The notes: generated by a model from the letters alone, not told the origin. DNA of 64,000 bases from Haloferax denitrificans ATCC 35960 (GCF_000337795.1 NZ_AOLP01000011.1:124001-188000), one strand, 5' to 3'. Counted from the stretch's first letter, positions 41,527-52,363 are shown. A program made the numbers and translations.

Positions 41527-43191
41527 TCACCCCCACTTGAACTCGACGCCCTTGTCGCCGCGCGGGTGGCTCCAGTCGGTGTCGGCGACGACGGCGCAGG
41601 TGCCGCACTCGACGCAGGGCTGGGTGTCGAGGCTGACGACGCGCTCCTCGGAGCCGTTGGTCCGGACGACCTCCTCGCGGTAACAGCCGCCGCCGAAGTC
41701 GACCGCCGAGACCGGACAGGCCGCCACCGCGGCCCCGCTCGCCTCGAAGGACTCGTCGCGGAGCGTGATGTGCGGGTTGCCGATGTCGGTGTCGTAGGTC
41801 AGCCCGCCGATGCGGGCTTCGAGGTCCGGCGGCGTCACCGAACTCGTCTCGCGCACCCGCGTCCCCAACTCCTCGGCGATGACCGTCGGGAGCGTGACGT
41901 AGGGCGTCCGCGTGTCCGGCATCAACGCCGACAGCGTCGGGACGTTGTAGAGGCGTTCGAGCCGCCCGGAAAGCGCCCTGATGCCGGCGCGACCGACCGC
42001 CGAGGTGAGCACGGAGTCGACCACGCCGGTCACGCCGTCGTCCTCGGCGACGCCCCGGAGCAGTTCGTAGCCGCGTGGGCGGAGCTTCTTCATCACGCCC
42101 TCGCTCCGGAGTTTGCGGGCGTAGCGGGTCCCTGCCTTCTCCGGTTCGTTGCGCGATTTGGCCTGCGCGTACGACTCCGCGGCGAGCGCGCCGGCGGTGA
42201 CGGCGTGGTTCATGCCCTTGATGATTGGCCCCTGCGCCTGCATCTGGCCGGCCGCGTCGCCGACGAGGAGCAGGCGGCCGAAGTGCGGTTCGCGCAGGGC
42301 GACCTTCTTCGAGTCGGGCACGAGCTTCGCGCTGTACTCCAGTTCCGTGTAGTCGTCACCGAGCCACTGCGCGAGAAGCGGGTGGGTCAGAAGTCCGTCC
42401 AGTAGCTCGTGTGGCTCCGCCTCCTCGGCGACGAGGCTGTCGAGGTGGAACACCGTCCCGAGCGACAGCGTGTCGCGGTTCGTGTAGAGGAAGCCGCCAC
42501 CGCGGACGCCCTCGAAGAGGTCGCCCGAGAACAGGTGGGCCGCGCCCTCGTCGTCAGCCACGTCGAACCGGTCGGCGATGGCGTCTTCCGGCATGTCGAC
42601 GACGGCCTTGACGCCCTGGAACCACTCGTCTGGCTCGTCCCAGTCCATCAGGCCCGCGTCGCGGGCGAGTTCCGAGTTCACCCCGTCGGCGGCGACGATG
42701 ATATCGGCCGTTATCGGGTCGAGTTCGTCGAGCGTGACCCCGACGATGCGGCCCTCCTCGCGGAGCAGGCCGTTGACGTGGACGCCCGTCAGGAGACCGC
42801 CGCCGGTCTCGCGGGTCCGCTCGTGGACGCGGTCTTCGAGCCACGAGTCCATCTTCCGCCGGAGGACCGAGTCGGACCACTCGGTGTCGTGTTCGTGGAG
42901 GTCCGTGAGGTCGAACGACTCCACCTTGTCGCCGGCGATGTTGTGGATGCGGTACTTCGTGATGGGCCGCTCGGCGGCCGCCTCGCGGAAGCCCGGAAAG
43001 AGGTCGTCGATGGTGTACGGCGCGGACTCCTCGGCGTAGATGAGCCCGCCCGAGACGTTCTTCGACCCGGCCTCGACGCCGCGTTCGAGGACGAGCGTCT
43101 CGATGCCGTAGTTGGCGAACGTCGCGGCCGCCGCCGCGCCGCCGGGGCCAGCCCCGACGACCAGCGCCTCGTAGTGTTCGTAGTCGCTCAT
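41527..43191 (-). CDS. fixC: ETF-quinone oxidoreductase FixC fused to FixX-like ferredoxin
   Basis: 554 residues. FAD-binding GAGPGGAAAAATFA is near residues 12-25, and a second FAD motif, LLLVGDAAGQMQAQGPIIKGMNHAV, lies in the middle. The C-terminal 70 residues resemble FixX, with ACPVSAV, CVECGTCAV and the ending WSHPRGDKGVEFKWG, supplying four cysteines for one 4Fe-4S cluster. In many bacteria FixC and FixX are separate. The enzyme accepts electrons from ETF and passes them to the quinone pool at the membrane. It overlaps the FixB gene by four bases. Confidence 0.9.
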   Translation of the reverse strand: MSDYEHYEALVVGAGPGGAAAAATFANYGIETLVLERGVEAGSKNVSGGLIYAEESAPYTIDDLFPGFREAAAERPITKYRIHNIAGDKVESFDLTDLHEHDTEWSDSVLRRKMDSWLEDRVHERTRETGGGLLTGVHVNGLLREEGRIVGVTLDELDPITADIIVAADGVNSELARDAGLMDWDEPDEWFQGVKAVVDMPEDAIADRFDVADDEGAAHLFSGDLFEGVRGGGFLYTNRDTLSLGTVFHLDSLVAEEAEPHELLDGLLTHPLLAQWLGDDYTELEYSAKLVPDSKKVALREPHFGRLLLVGDAAGQMQAQGPIIKGMNHAVTAGALAAESYAQAKSRNEPEKAGTRYARKLRSEGVMKKLRPRGYELLRGVAEDDGVTGVVDSVLTSAVGRAGIRALSGRLERLYNVPTLSALMPDTRTPYVTLPTVIAEELGTRVRETSSVTPPDLEARIGGLTYDTDIGNPHITLRDESFEASGAAVAACPVSAVDFGGGCYREEVVRTNGSEERVVSLDTQPCVECGTCAVVADTDWSHPRGDKGVEFKWG

Positions 43192-44933
43192 CGCGACTCA
43201 CCTCGGTCGTCCGCGGCCGCGCCAGCGCCAGCGTCGGGCGCTCCGGCCGGCGGCGTCGATGCCGCGCGTCCCCCGTCGCTGGCGACCGCCGCCTCGAACC
43301 GGCCCTCCTTGAGCGCCGTCGTCAGCCTCGGCAACACCTCGAACAGGTCGCCCTCGATGAAGTAGTCCGAGAAGTCGCGGATGCGGGCGTCGGGGTCGGT
43401 GTTGACGGCGACGATGGTGTCCGACTCGTCCATGCCGACCTTGTGCTGGACCGCGCCGGAGATGCCCGCCGCGACGTAGAGCCTCGGCGCGACGACCTGC
43501 CCCGTCTCGCCTATCTGTCTGTCCTCGTGGGTGTACTGCTCGACGTGGCCGTCGAAGTTGAACGACCCCGTGACGATGCCGCGGGTGACGCCGACCTCGG
43601 CGTCCTCGAACTGGTCGGCGAGGTCCAAGGCGAGTTCGATGCCCTTCGTCGGGTCGTCGCCGATGCCGCGGCCGACCGCGACGATGACCTCGTGGCCGGT
43701 CAGGTCGATACCCTCGTCGAGTTGGTCGAAGTCCGTGACGGTGACGCGGAACCAGTCGTCGTCGAGCGGGGCGTCGTGTTCGACCACGAGTCCCTCGCGG
43801 TCTGGGTCCGGGTCGGGCACGTCGAAGCTCCCGGGGATGACCGACGCTCCCTGCGGGTGGAACTCCCGCGTCGGGTTGTCGATACAGAGAATCGTCGAGT
43901 ACTCGAAGCCCGAGAAGTCCGGGCGCTTCATGTGGAGGACGCGCTGGAACTCCTTTTTCTCGCCGGCGACGCCGGTCTTGACCGGGTTCGAGATGACCTC
44001 TTCTGTGATGTACAGCCCCGAGCAGTCGCTGGCGAGGCCGGAGTCGAGTTCGGCCTGCACGAGCGCCGAGAGGTCCCGGCCGTTGTTCGTCGCCGGGAAC
44101 AGCACGTACCGCGGCTTGTCGTAGTCGCGCCACGGCTCGTCGCGACCGTCCGTGACCTCGAAGTTCTGGTGGGTGGCCCCCGCGCGGGCCATGTCGCAGA
44201 ATATCTCGGTGTACGGCTTGTGCTGGAAGCGTTCGAGCCGGGCGTCCTCGCGGACGACGACCACGTCCGCGCCGTAGGCGATGACGTCCTCGACGTGCTT
44301 CGACACGTCGGAGCCGATGAGCACCGCGACGACCCGCTCGTCGGTCGTGTAGTCGTCGTTGTAGGTGTCCATCAGCTCGCGGGCCTTGCCCAGCATCTCC
44401 TTGGACACGTCCACGAGTTCGCCCGCCTGCGTCTCGCAGTAGACCCACATGTCGCGGTAGGTCCCCCCGTGGAGCGACCGGACGTGTCGCTTGTCGCGGG
44501 TCGGGTGGTCGAGGTCGGGGTGGCGCTCCTCGGGCGTCCGGTCGTCCACCTCGATTTCCGTGTCCTCCTCGTCGCTCCCCTTCACCGAGTCGATGCGGTT
44601 GCTGATGAGTCGCTTCACCGGGTCGCGGTCCTCGCCGGCCTCCTCGCGTTCGAGGAGCGCTTCGAGCTCCGAGACCTCCTCGACGCTCTGGAGGGTGTTC
44701 CCGATTTCTGCGGTGCTCATCGACGCGAGGTCCAGTTCGCCCGCGTCCGCCGGCTCCTCGTCGTCCTCGGAGAACTTCTCGATGCGGCTCTCGATGAGCG
44801 CGACGGCCGGCGCGCGGTTCTGCCCGCGGTGTTCGGCCTGTAGAATCTCCTCTAGCTCGCCGAGGTCGTCGATGTCCTTGATGGCCGGGCCGAGCTCCGA
44901 AATCTCGTAGTCGCCGGGGTCGAAGTCGGTCAC
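43188..44933 (-). CDS. etfA: electron transfer flavoprotein alpha subunit (EtfA/FixB) with N-terminal extension
   Basis: 581 residues, far longer than the usual 310-340. The EtfA core starts near residue 162 (MWVYCETQAGELV). Its C-terminal FAD domain contains IGETGQVVAPRLYVAAGISGAVQHKVGM. Before the core are two copies of a helical unit (about 11-54 and 75-117) that share EIG/ELG, LEELL-type and LI-xx-RI positions, joined by acidic linkers. The last 35 residues are a Gly/Ala-rich tail. The start is GTG at 44933, two bases after the EtfB stop. ETF carries electrons from acyl-CoA dehydrogenases or other donors. Confidence 0.92.
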   Translation of the reverse strand: MTDFDPGDYEISELGPAIKDIDDLGELEEILQAEHRGQNRAPAVALIESRIEKFSEDDEEPADAGELDLASMSTAEIGNTLQSVEEVSELEALLEREEAGEDRDPVKRLISNRIDSVKGSDEEDTEIEVDDRTPEERHPDLDHPTRDKRHVRSLHGGTYRDMWVYCETQAGELVDVSKEMLGKARELMDTYNDDYTTDERVVAVLIGSDVSKHVEDVIAYGADVVVVREDARLERFQHKPYTEIFCDMARAGATHQNFEVTDGRDEPWRDYDKPRYVLFPATNNGRDLSALVQAELDSGLASDCSGLYITEEVISNPVKTGVAGEKKEFQRVLHMKRPDFSGFEYSTILCIDNPTREFHPQGASVIPGSFDVPDPDPDREGLVVEHDAPLDDDWFRVTVTDFDQLDEGIDLTGHEVIVAVGRGIGDDPTKGIELALDLADQFEDAEVGVTRGIVTGSFNFDGHVEQYTHEDRQIGETGQVVAPRLYVAAGISGAVQHKVGMDESDTIVAVNTDPDARIRDFSDYFIEGDLFEVLPRLTTALKEGRFEAAVASDGGRAASTPPAGAPDAGAGAAADDRGESR

Positions 44934-44935
44934 GC

Positions 44936-45820
44936 TCAGTCACCCCCCGCGGCCGCGGTGTCGCCGCCGTCGCCGTCGCCCACCGCCGACTGCATCGCGG
45001 TCAGCACGTCCTGCATGGCTCTCGTATCGTCCGGGTCGACCATCGTGGCCTCCCGCTCCGCCGGGGCCTTCGGAATCGGGTCGACCGACGAGACGATGGT
45101 CGGCGAGCCGTCGAGGCCGATGTAGTCCGGGTCGACGTTGATGTCGGCGTGGTCCCGCACTGTCAGGTGCTCCTCGTAGTTTTCGGCGCGCGCCCGGGTC
45201 TCCTCGCGGAGGTCCTTCAGCGTCAGGCGCTCGCCCGCCGTCCGATACGACGGCTCGAACTCGGGGTCCGCGACGACGAACGCCGGAAGCTCCGTCTCGA
45301 CGGTCTCTATCTCCTCGATGTCGCCTTCGACCAGTCGCTTGGCGCGCAGGGTCCCCGCCTCCTCGTCGATGTCGAGGGAGACGACGTGGGTGACGAGCGG
45401 CATGTCGAGACACCAGTTCGTCTGCGGGCCGGTGTGGCCCGTCTCCCCGTCTGCGGTCTTGAACCCGGCGAACACCACGTCCGGTTCGCCGAGCGTCTCG
45501 ATGCCCGCGCTGAGGGTGATGGCCGTCGCCCACGTGTCGGCGGCCGCCATCTCGCGGTCCGAGACGAGGTGGAGGTCGTCGGCGTACACCGTCTCCATCG
45601 CCTCCTGTAGCACCTCCTTGTACCCCGGCGGCCCCATGCTCATCACGCTCACCCGTCCGCCGTGTCGAACCCGCGTCTGGAGCGCCGCCTCCAGCGCGAA
45701 GCGGTCGTTCGGATTCATCACCGTGGGCGTCTTCCCCCGTTCGAGGTGCCCGTCCTCGTCAAACGATACCTGGCCCTCCCGGAAGTCGGGAACGCCTTTG
45801 GTAAGTACCACCATGTGCAT
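44936..45820 (-). CDS. etfB: electron transfer flavoprotein beta subunit (EtfB/FixA)
   Basis: About 294 residues. The core has VVLTKGVPDFREGQVSFDEDGHL, NPNDRFALEAAL, and FAGFKTADGETGHTGPQTNWCLDMPLV, which builds the AMP/FAD-binding region. The tail is Gly/Asp-rich. In-frame GTG (45829) and ATG (45814) are alternatives; I keep the ATG at 45820. It is the first gene of the etfB-etfA-fixCX run. Confidence 0.9.
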   Translation of the reverse strand: MHMVVLTKGVPDFREGQVSFDEDGHLERGKTPTVMNPNDRFALEAALQTRVRHGGRVSVMSMGPPGYKEVLQEAMETVYADDLHLVSDREMAAADTWATAITLSAGIETLGEPDVVFAGFKTADGETGHTGPQTNWCLDMPLVTHVVSLDIDEEAGTLRAKRLVEGDIEEIETVETELPAFVVADPEFEPSYRTAGERLTLKDLREETRARAENYEEHLTVRDHADINVDPDYIGLDGSPTIVSSVDPIPKAPAEREATMVDPDDTRAMQDVLTAMQSAVGDGDGGDTAAAGGD

Positions 45821-45850
45821 TGAGAACACTCTCCAGTTAATGCTAGCTCA

Positions 45851-45864
45851 TATTCATAATAATC
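45851..45864 (-). promoter_or_regulatory. promoter of the etf operon
   Basis: On the minus strand GATTATTATGAATA is a strongly AT-rich element about 30-44 bases before the chosen ATG. A start near 45831 would leave a leader of about ten bases, or make the GTG at 45829 nearly leaderless. Confidence 0.5.
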
Positions 45865-45950
45865 TTTTGTACTAGGTTGCCGGAACGTCTGCGCCGCTCG
45901 GCGGCGTCGCTGGCGGCGGCGTCACCCGCAAAAAGTCGGGGTTTCTTCCC

Positions 45951-46926
<976 letters not shown>

Positions 46927-46955
46927 GCGCCGACCGACTTCGCGTTCCCGCCGAT

Positions 46956-47615
46956 CTATCGCTCGTCGCGCCGCCGAATCAGTCCCGTCTCCGCGTCGGC
47001 GACGACCCGGGCGGGCGCGCCGTCGGCGTCCACCCGAAGCGGCATGACGTACAGGTCGAACGTCCGGTCGGTCGGGAGCGCGTCCAACCCGCGGAGGTTC
47101 TCGACGACGAGGAGGTCCGCCCCGAGAATCGCGTGGTGAGCGGGCACGTCGTCGCCGCCGGTCGGGTCGGGGCTGAGCGCGTCGATGCCGACCGAGAGTT
47201 CCCGGTCTGCGCAGGCGCGCGCCGTCTCGGGCGCGAGCGCCGGGTGGTCGGTCATGCGCTCGGTCCCCCACTCGTCTTCCCAGCCGGTCCGGAACACGAG
47301 GAAGTCCACGCGCGGTTCGAGGTGTTCGGGAATCGCGTCCGGCCCGATTCGGCCGCCGGCCCCCGCGTCTCGGCAGTCGATGGCCCGAGCGGTGAACCGG
47401 AGGTCCTCGACCGGGAAGTCGTCGAGCGTCGCGCCGTCCGGCTCGGTGTGGGCGGGGGCGTCGACGTGCGTGCCCGCGTGGGTTCCGAGTTCGAGCCGCG
47501 AGACGCGGTAGCCGTCGGCGTCGAAGTCGGCGTGCGACTCGACTGTGACTTGCGGGTCGCCGGGGTACGTCGGCATCCCCGTTTCGACGCGGCGGGTGAG
47601 GTCGAGGAGGGTCAT
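46956..47615 (-). CDS. cyclase-family protein (kynurenine formamidase-like)
   Basis: 219 residues. The metal-binding signature H-x-G-T-H-x-D-x-P-x-H is intact (THAGTHVDAPAH). Other features: GMPTYPGDP near the start and VGIDALSPDP later. Members of this family hydrolyse N-formylkynurenine or related amides, but no kynurenine pathway genes are nearby, so the substrate is uncertain. It appears monocistronic. Confidence 0.85.
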   Translation of the reverse strand: MTLLDLTRRVETGMPTYPGDPQVTVESHADFDADGYRVSRLELGTHAGTHVDAPAHTEPDGATLDDFPVEDLRFTARAIDCRDAGAGGRIGPDAIPEHLEPRVDFLVFRTGWEDEWGTERMTDHPALAPETARACADRELSVGIDALSPDPTGGDDVPAHHAILGADLLVVENLRGLDALPTDRTFDLYVMPLRVDADGAPARVVADAETGLIRRRDER

Positions 47616-47681
47616 ACGACTCCTTAGGCGCGGGTGGGTAAAACGAGTGTTCGTGTCGAAAGCGACTGTCCGTCGCTCGGC

Positions 47682-49394
47682 TTACTTGTGCGCGAAGTAG
47701 ACGACCGTCTCGTCGTCGCCGCGGTCGTCCACGCGGACGAAGCCGACGCGCTCGAACTGGACGAGTTCGTCCTCGGGCACGTCGCCGAAGTCGGGCTCAG
47801 CGACGCCCGTCACGTCGCCGTCCATGGTGCGCATGCGGACCGAGACGCCGTCGGTCGGGACCCAGTGAATCACGGCCACGTCGCCCTCGCGGACCACGTC
47901 GAGGTCGTCGCCGGTGGCGACGAGCGAGTCGCCCTCGCGGCGGACCGCGCCGAAGCCCTTCAGCCAGACGCGCTCGCCCTCGGCGGGCACGTCGCCCGAC
48001 TCGAGGCGGACGCTGTCGCCGACGGGGATGTCGCGGGTGCCGCGCTCCTCGAAGCTCGGGTGAAGCGGCGGGTGGGCGCTGTCGGGGCCGCCCTCGACGG
48101 CGAACTCCTCTCCATCTCGGACGAGGAAGTAGCGGTCCGTCTCGTCGTCGACGAGGTCGCGGTTGTTCGCGTAGACGGTCGACATCGAGAGGTCGACGTT
48201 CGAGGTGGAGGTGCCGAGGCCGACCATCGCGTCCACGATGGCCTGCCCGCGGATGCCGCGGCGACGGAGGCTCTTGATGGTCGGCACGCGCGGGTCGTCC
48301 CAGCCTTCGACCTCGCCCGCGTCGATGAGTTCCTTGATGCTCGACGTGGACATCTTCACGTCGTAGGCGTCGACCTGCACGTGGCCCCAGTGGACGACTT
48401 CGGGGTAGTCCCAGCCGAAGTAGTCGTAGACGAACTGCTGGCGCTTCGCGGAGTCCTGTAAGTCGATGCCGCGGATGATGTGGGTGACGCCCGTGAGGTG
48501 GTCGTCGACGCCGGACTGGAAGTCGAGCATCGGCCACGCGCGGTAGTCAGCCGCCTCCTCGCGGGGGTGCGGCGTGTCTATCATGCGGAAGGCGACCCAG
48601 TCGCGGAGCGCGGGGTTCTTGTGTTCGATGTCGGTCTTGACGCGGAGGACCATCTCGCCCGAGCTGTACTCGCCTGCGACCATGTCCTCGAACTCCTCGC
48701 GAGTCGTCTCGGAGTCCTTGTCGCGGTGCGGACACGGCTTCCCGTCGTTCTTCAGGTTCGAGAACTTCTCGCCCGAACACGAGCAGGTGTACGCGCCGCC
48801 CATCTCGATGAGTTCGCGGGCGTAGTCGTAGTACGTCTCCACACGGTCGGAGGCGCGAATCACGTCGTCGGGCTCGAACCCGAGGTAGTCGATGTCGTCG
48901 AGGATGGCGTCGTACGCGGTCAGGTCCGGGCGCTTCGTCTCGGGGTCGGTGTCGTCGAACCGGACGATAAAGGAGCCGTCGTACATCTCCTTGTACGTCC
49001 CGATGACCGCGGGCATGCGGGCGTGGCCGAGGTGCCACGGGCCGTTGGGGTTCGGCGCGGCGCGCATGCGGACCTCGTCGTAGTCCTCGGCGTTCGGAAG
49101 GTCGGGAAGGAGCGAGTCGTCCGCCTCCTCCTCGGCTTCCATCTCGGCGAGTTCCTCGGGCGCGAGCTCTTCGAGTCGCTCGCGCTTTTCGCCCGCCGAC
49201 AGCCGATTGACCTCGGCGACGACGGGGCCGATGAGGCCCGGAATCTCGCCGCCGTGCTGTCGGAAGTCGGGGTTCTCGCCCATCAGCGGGCCCATAATCG
49301 CGCCCACGTCGGCGTCGCTTTCGTGTTTGACCGCGTTGAGAAGCGCGTGCTTCTCGGCCTCTCGCTCGATGCGCTCTCGAAGCTCGTCGTCCAT
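47682..49394 (-). CDS. gltX: glutamyl-tRNA synthetase (archaeal GluRS)
   Basis: 570 residues, class I aminoacyl-tRNA synthetase. The HIGH-type motif is in NPNGPWHLGHARM near residues 110-122, and KMSTS is in DVKMSTSSI. The C-terminal anticodon domain is of the beta-barrel archaeal/eukaryotic type. CSCSGEKFSNLKNDGKPCPHR forms a possible zinc site inside the catalytic domain. In most haloarchaea GluRS also charges tRNA-Gln with Glu, followed by amidotransferase conversion. The gene is alone; GGPP synthase lies upstream. Confidence 0.95.
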   Translation of the reverse strand: MDDELRERIEREAEKHALLNAVKHESDADVGAIMGPLMGENPDFRQHGGEIPGLIGPVVAEVNRLSAGEKRERLEELAPEELAEMEAEEEADDSLLPDLPNAEDYDEVRMRAAPNPNGPWHLGHARMPAVIGTYKEMYDGSFIVRFDDTDPETKRPDLTAYDAILDDIDYLGFEPDDVIRASDRVETYYDYARELIEMGGAYTCSCSGEKFSNLKNDGKPCPHRDKDSETTREEFEDMVAGEYSSGEMVLRVKTDIEHKNPALRDWVAFRMIDTPHPREEAADYRAWPMLDFQSGVDDHLTGVTHIIRGIDLQDSAKRQQFVYDYFGWDYPEVVHWGHVQVDAYDVKMSTSSIKELIDAGEVEGWDDPRVPTIKSLRRRGIRGQAIVDAMVGLGTSTSNVDLSMSTVYANNRDLVDDETDRYFLVRDGEEFAVEGGPDSAHPPLHPSFEERGTRDIPVGDSVRLESGDVPAEGERVWLKGFGAVRREGDSLVATGDDLDVVREGDVAVIHWVPTDGVSVRMRTMDGDVTGVAEPDFGDVPEDELVQFERVGFVRVDDRGDDETVVYFAHK

Positions 49395-49584
49395 TACCGT
49401 TCGCTTCCGCGGCGCGCCTAAAAACAGGCCCGGATTGCGGGGAAGGGTCCTCGCGCGGGCAGGGGTACGTCATATGTTAGCACTTCGAAGTAGATATGAG
49501 TTACGGCGGGGCTCGGGGACGGGACGGCTCGAAGAGAAAACCGCACGGCCGGCGTCCGCGGTTCGCGGCGGGCGCGCCGCGCGC

Positions 49585-50631
49585 TCAGTAGCCGCGGGTG
49601 ATGAGGTAGTCCGCGATGTCGCACAGCAGGTCGCGGGCCTCGTTGTCCGGGAGGACGTCGAGCCGCGACTTGGCCTGCTCGGTGAGGTCTTCGGCCATCT
49701 CGCGGGCGTAGTCGATGCTTCCCGCCTCGTTCAGTTCGGCGACAGCGGCTTCGACGGCGTCTTCGGTGAGTTCCTCGGCCGTCTCGGCGTCGACGAGGTC
49801 GTCCACGTCGATGCCCTGCTGGCGCGCGTGAAGCGAGATGATGGTCTCTTTGTTCTCCACGAGGTCGGAGCCGCGCTGTTTGCCGAGCTGATCGGACGGC
49901 ACGGTCAGGTCGAGCACGTCGTCTTGAATCTGGAACGCGCTCCCGGACTCGATGCCGTACTGGTAGAGCGCCTCGACGACCTCGTCGTCAGCGCCCATGA
50001 TGACCGCCGGAACGGCGGCGGCGGTCCCGTAGAGAACCGCCGTCTTCAGCTCGACCATCTGGAGGTACTCGTCGGGGAGCACCTCGGTGCGGCGCTCGAA
50101 CTCGATGTCGAGCGCCTGCCCCTCGCAAATCTGCGTGCAGGTGGTCGCGAGCCGGCGGACGGCTTCGAGGCCGTCGGCGGGGTCCGCGCCCGTCTTCGTC
50201 AGGAGTTCGAACGCCTTGGCGTACAGCGTGTCGCCGGCGAGGATGGCGGTCGAGGTGTCGTACTCCTTGTGGACCGCCGGAACGCCGCGACGGAGGTCGT
50301 CGTCGTCCATGATGTCGTCGTGGATGAGCGTGAACGACTGGATGACCTCGATGCTCACGGCGGCGACCAGCACGTCGATGGCGTCGCCCGCGAGCGTCGG
50401 GAACGCCCGGTAGTCCTCCGACATCGGTTCGACGTCCGCGAGGGACTCCGCGGTCAGGAGGGAGACGGTCGGCCGGAGGCGCTTGCCGCCGGCTTTCAGG
50501 AGGTACCGGGTGGCCTCGTAGAGCCGTTCCGGCTCGGCCATCGGCACGTCCTCGTCGAGCGCGTCGTTGACGAGCTCGCGTCGCTCGCGAATCGCCTCGA
50601 GCACCCGCTTTTCCGTCGCGTCGGGAGTCAT
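49585..50631 (-). CDS. geranylgeranyl diphosphate synthase (polyprenyl synthase)
   Basis: 348 residues. The first Asp-rich motif is DDIMDDDDLRRG and the second is QIQDDVLDLT. ATRYLLKAGGKRLRPTV near the N-terminus binds diphosphate. Archaea use GGPP for membrane ether lipids. A chain-length assignment would need the residues before the first motif (SFTLIHDD), which suit C20 but are not decisive. The ATG at 50631 shares its A with the RNase J stop (TGATG), so the two genes are translationally coupled. Confidence 0.9.
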   Translation of the reverse strand: MTPDATEKRVLEAIRERRELVNDALDEDVPMAEPERLYEATRYLLKAGGKRLRPTVSLLTAESLADVEPMSEDYRAFPTLAGDAIDVLVAAVSIEVIQSFTLIHDDIMDDDDLRRGVPAVHKEYDTSTAILAGDTLYAKAFELLTKTGADPADGLEAVRRLATTCTQICEGQALDIEFERRTEVLPDEYLQMVELKTAVLYGTAAAVPAVIMGADDEVVEALYQYGIESGSAFQIQDDVLDLTVPSDQLGKQRGSDLVENKETIISLHARQQGIDVDDLVDAETAEELTEDAVEAAVAELNEAGSIDYAREMAEDLTEQAKSRLDVLPDNEARDLLCDIADYLITRGY

Positions 50632-51983
50632 CACTCCACCAGCTGAATCATGTTTCCGTTCCGCGTGACGTGGAGGTCGCGACCGAGGGCGTAGCCCTGA
50701 CTCTCCGCGAGGTCCACGTACGGAGCGAAGCCTTTCAGGTTCTGGTGAGCCGGGATGACGTGCTGGGGCTGGAGCGCCTGCAACATCTCGTAGTGGCCCT
50801 CCTCGCGGAGGTGGCCCGAGACGTGAATCTCGTCGTAGATGCGCGCGCCCTGCATGCGCAGGAGGCGCTCGGACTGGTAGCGCTGGCCCTCGTTCGTCGG
50901 CTCCGGGATGACCCGCGCCGAGAAGATGACCTTGTCGCCGTCGTCAATCTCGTACGGCGTCTCGCCGCGGCCCATGCGGGTGAGCATCGCGCGCGGCTCG
51001 CCCTGGTGGCCCGTGACGATGGGCAGGTAGTTCTCCTTGCCCTCCTTCATGATTCGCTTGAAGGTGCGGTCGACGGACTTGCGGTGACCGTACATCCCGA
51101 GGTCGTCGGGGAGGTCGACGAAGCCGAGGCGCTCGGCGGTGCCGGAGTACTTCTCCATCGAGCGGCCGAGGAGGACCGGCTGGCGGCCGATGTCCTTGGC
51201 GAACTCGACGAGCGAGGAGACCCGGGAGATGTGCGACGAGAACGTCGTCGCCACGATGCCGCCGTCGTAGTCCTCGACGGAGGTCATCACGTCTTTGAGG
51301 TGGCGGCGCGCGACGGACTCGGAGGGCGTGCGGCCCTTCCGGCCGGCGTTCGTACAGTCTTCGATGTACGCGAGCACGCCGTTGCCCTCGCGGCCGATCT
51401 CGCGGAAGCGCTTCATGTCGATGGGGTCTTCGAGGACCGGCGAGTGGTCCATGCGCTTGTCGAGACCGTAGACGATTGCGCCCTCGGGCGTGTGGATGAC
51501 CGGGTTGATGGCGTCGATGATGGAGTGGGTGACGTGGACGAACTCGAGTTCGACCTGTCCGGAGTCGCCGATGGACATCGTCGACCCGGCCTCCATCTTG
51601 ACGAGGTCGTTGTTGACGTTGAACTTGTTCTCGCCTTCGATCTGCTGTTTCACCAGTTCGATGGTGAAGGGCGTCGCGACGACGGGGGCGTCGTAGCGGT
51701 GGGCGAGCTTGGAGATGGCCCCGATGTGGTCGAGGTGGCCGTGCGTGGGGACGATGGCCTGCACGTCTCCTTCGAGGTCGCTCATGACCCGGTCGTCCGG
51801 GATAGCGCCCATGTCGATGAGGTCGAGGCTGTGCATCTTCTCGGTCTCGACGTTGTCGTGGATGAGGACCTGCGACAGGTTGAGACCCATGTCGAAGACA
51901 ACGACGTCGTCTCCGGCACGGACGGCCGTCATCTGACGGCCGACTTCTTCGTATCCGCCTATGGTTGCGATTTCGATTTCCAT
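50631..51983 (-). CDS. rnj: ribonuclease J (beta-CASP family)
   Basis: 450 residues. Metallo-beta-lactamase motif THGHLDH places H81, H83, D85 and H86 at the metal centre. Beta-CASP parts include [19 protein letters not shown] and [12 protein letters not shown]. Archaeal RNase J is a 5'-3' exoribonuclease that trims RNA with 5' monophosphates and turns over mRNA. The start at 51983 ([10 protein letters not shown]) fits the family; the longer frame runs into leader sequence. It lies upstream of the GGPP synthase gene, and the two share a TGATG junction. Confidence 0.93.
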   Translation of the reverse strand: MEIEIATIGGYEEVGRQMTAVRAGDDVVVFDMGLNLSQVLIHDNVETEKMHSLDLIDMGAIPDDRVMSDLEGDVQAIVPTHGHLDHIGAISKLAHRYDAPVVATPFTIELVKQQIEGENKFNVNNDLVKMEAGSTMSIGDSGQVELEFVHVTHSIIDAINPVIHTPEGAIVYGLDKRMDHSPVLEDPIDMKRFREIGREGNGVLAYIEDCTNAGRKGRTPSESVARRHLKDVMTSVEDYDGGIVATTFSSHISRVSSLVEFAKDIGRQPVLLGRSMEKYSGTAERLGFVDLPDDLGMYGHRKSVDRTFKRIMKEGKENYLPIVTGHQGEPRAMLTRMGRGETPYEIDDGDKVIFSARVIPEPTNEGQRYQSERLLRMQGARIYDEIHVSGHLREEGHYEMLQALQPQHVIPAHQNLKGFAPYVDLAESQGYALGRDLHVTRNGNMIQLVE

Positions 51984-52363
51984 GGTTTGTGTCTCGATAT
52001 TCCGAGCATCGAAAGCCACGATGTGGCGAAGGTGCTCACGGAAAGACGGGTGTCTGGGGGCCACCGGCCCCGGCGTCTTGCAGCTCGTCGGTCGAATGAC
52101 CCCGCGTGCGAGACGGCCCGAACCGGTCGAACTGGGCGCGCCCGCACTTACCCGCGGGTTTCTGGTACTGAGTTCTACTCACGGGGGTACTAAAAACTAC
52201 GTGGGTTCACCGCGTCCGCACGCTCGCACCCGTGCGAGTCTCTCACGCGATTCGCGGTCACCCGTCCGTTCGACGACGATTTCGCCCCCGAACGACCGGG
52301 TTCGACGCGATTTCGCACTGTCGGTCCGGCACATTTAAGACAACTACGAGACGGATTTGATGC
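51984..52363. other. intergenic control region between rnj and lsm
   Basis: 380 bases with no convincing gene. The rnj promoter candidate is GTTTTTAGTA (minus strand, 52188-52197), which would leave a leader of about 180 bases. A perfect palindrome ACCCGCGGGT (52150-52159) falls close to the predicted start. The lsm TATA box lies at the right end. No tRNA or known RNA family was recognised. Confidence 0.5.
52334..52339 (+). promoter_or_regulatory. TATA box of the lsm-rpl37e operon
   Basis: TTTAAG lies 25-30 bases before the lsm ATG at 52364, so the transcript is probably leaderless. Confidence 0.55.

Noticed and set aside
50670..52193. 507-residue plus-strand frame
   Set aside because: Antisense of RNase J; Val/Asp/Arg-rich shadow.
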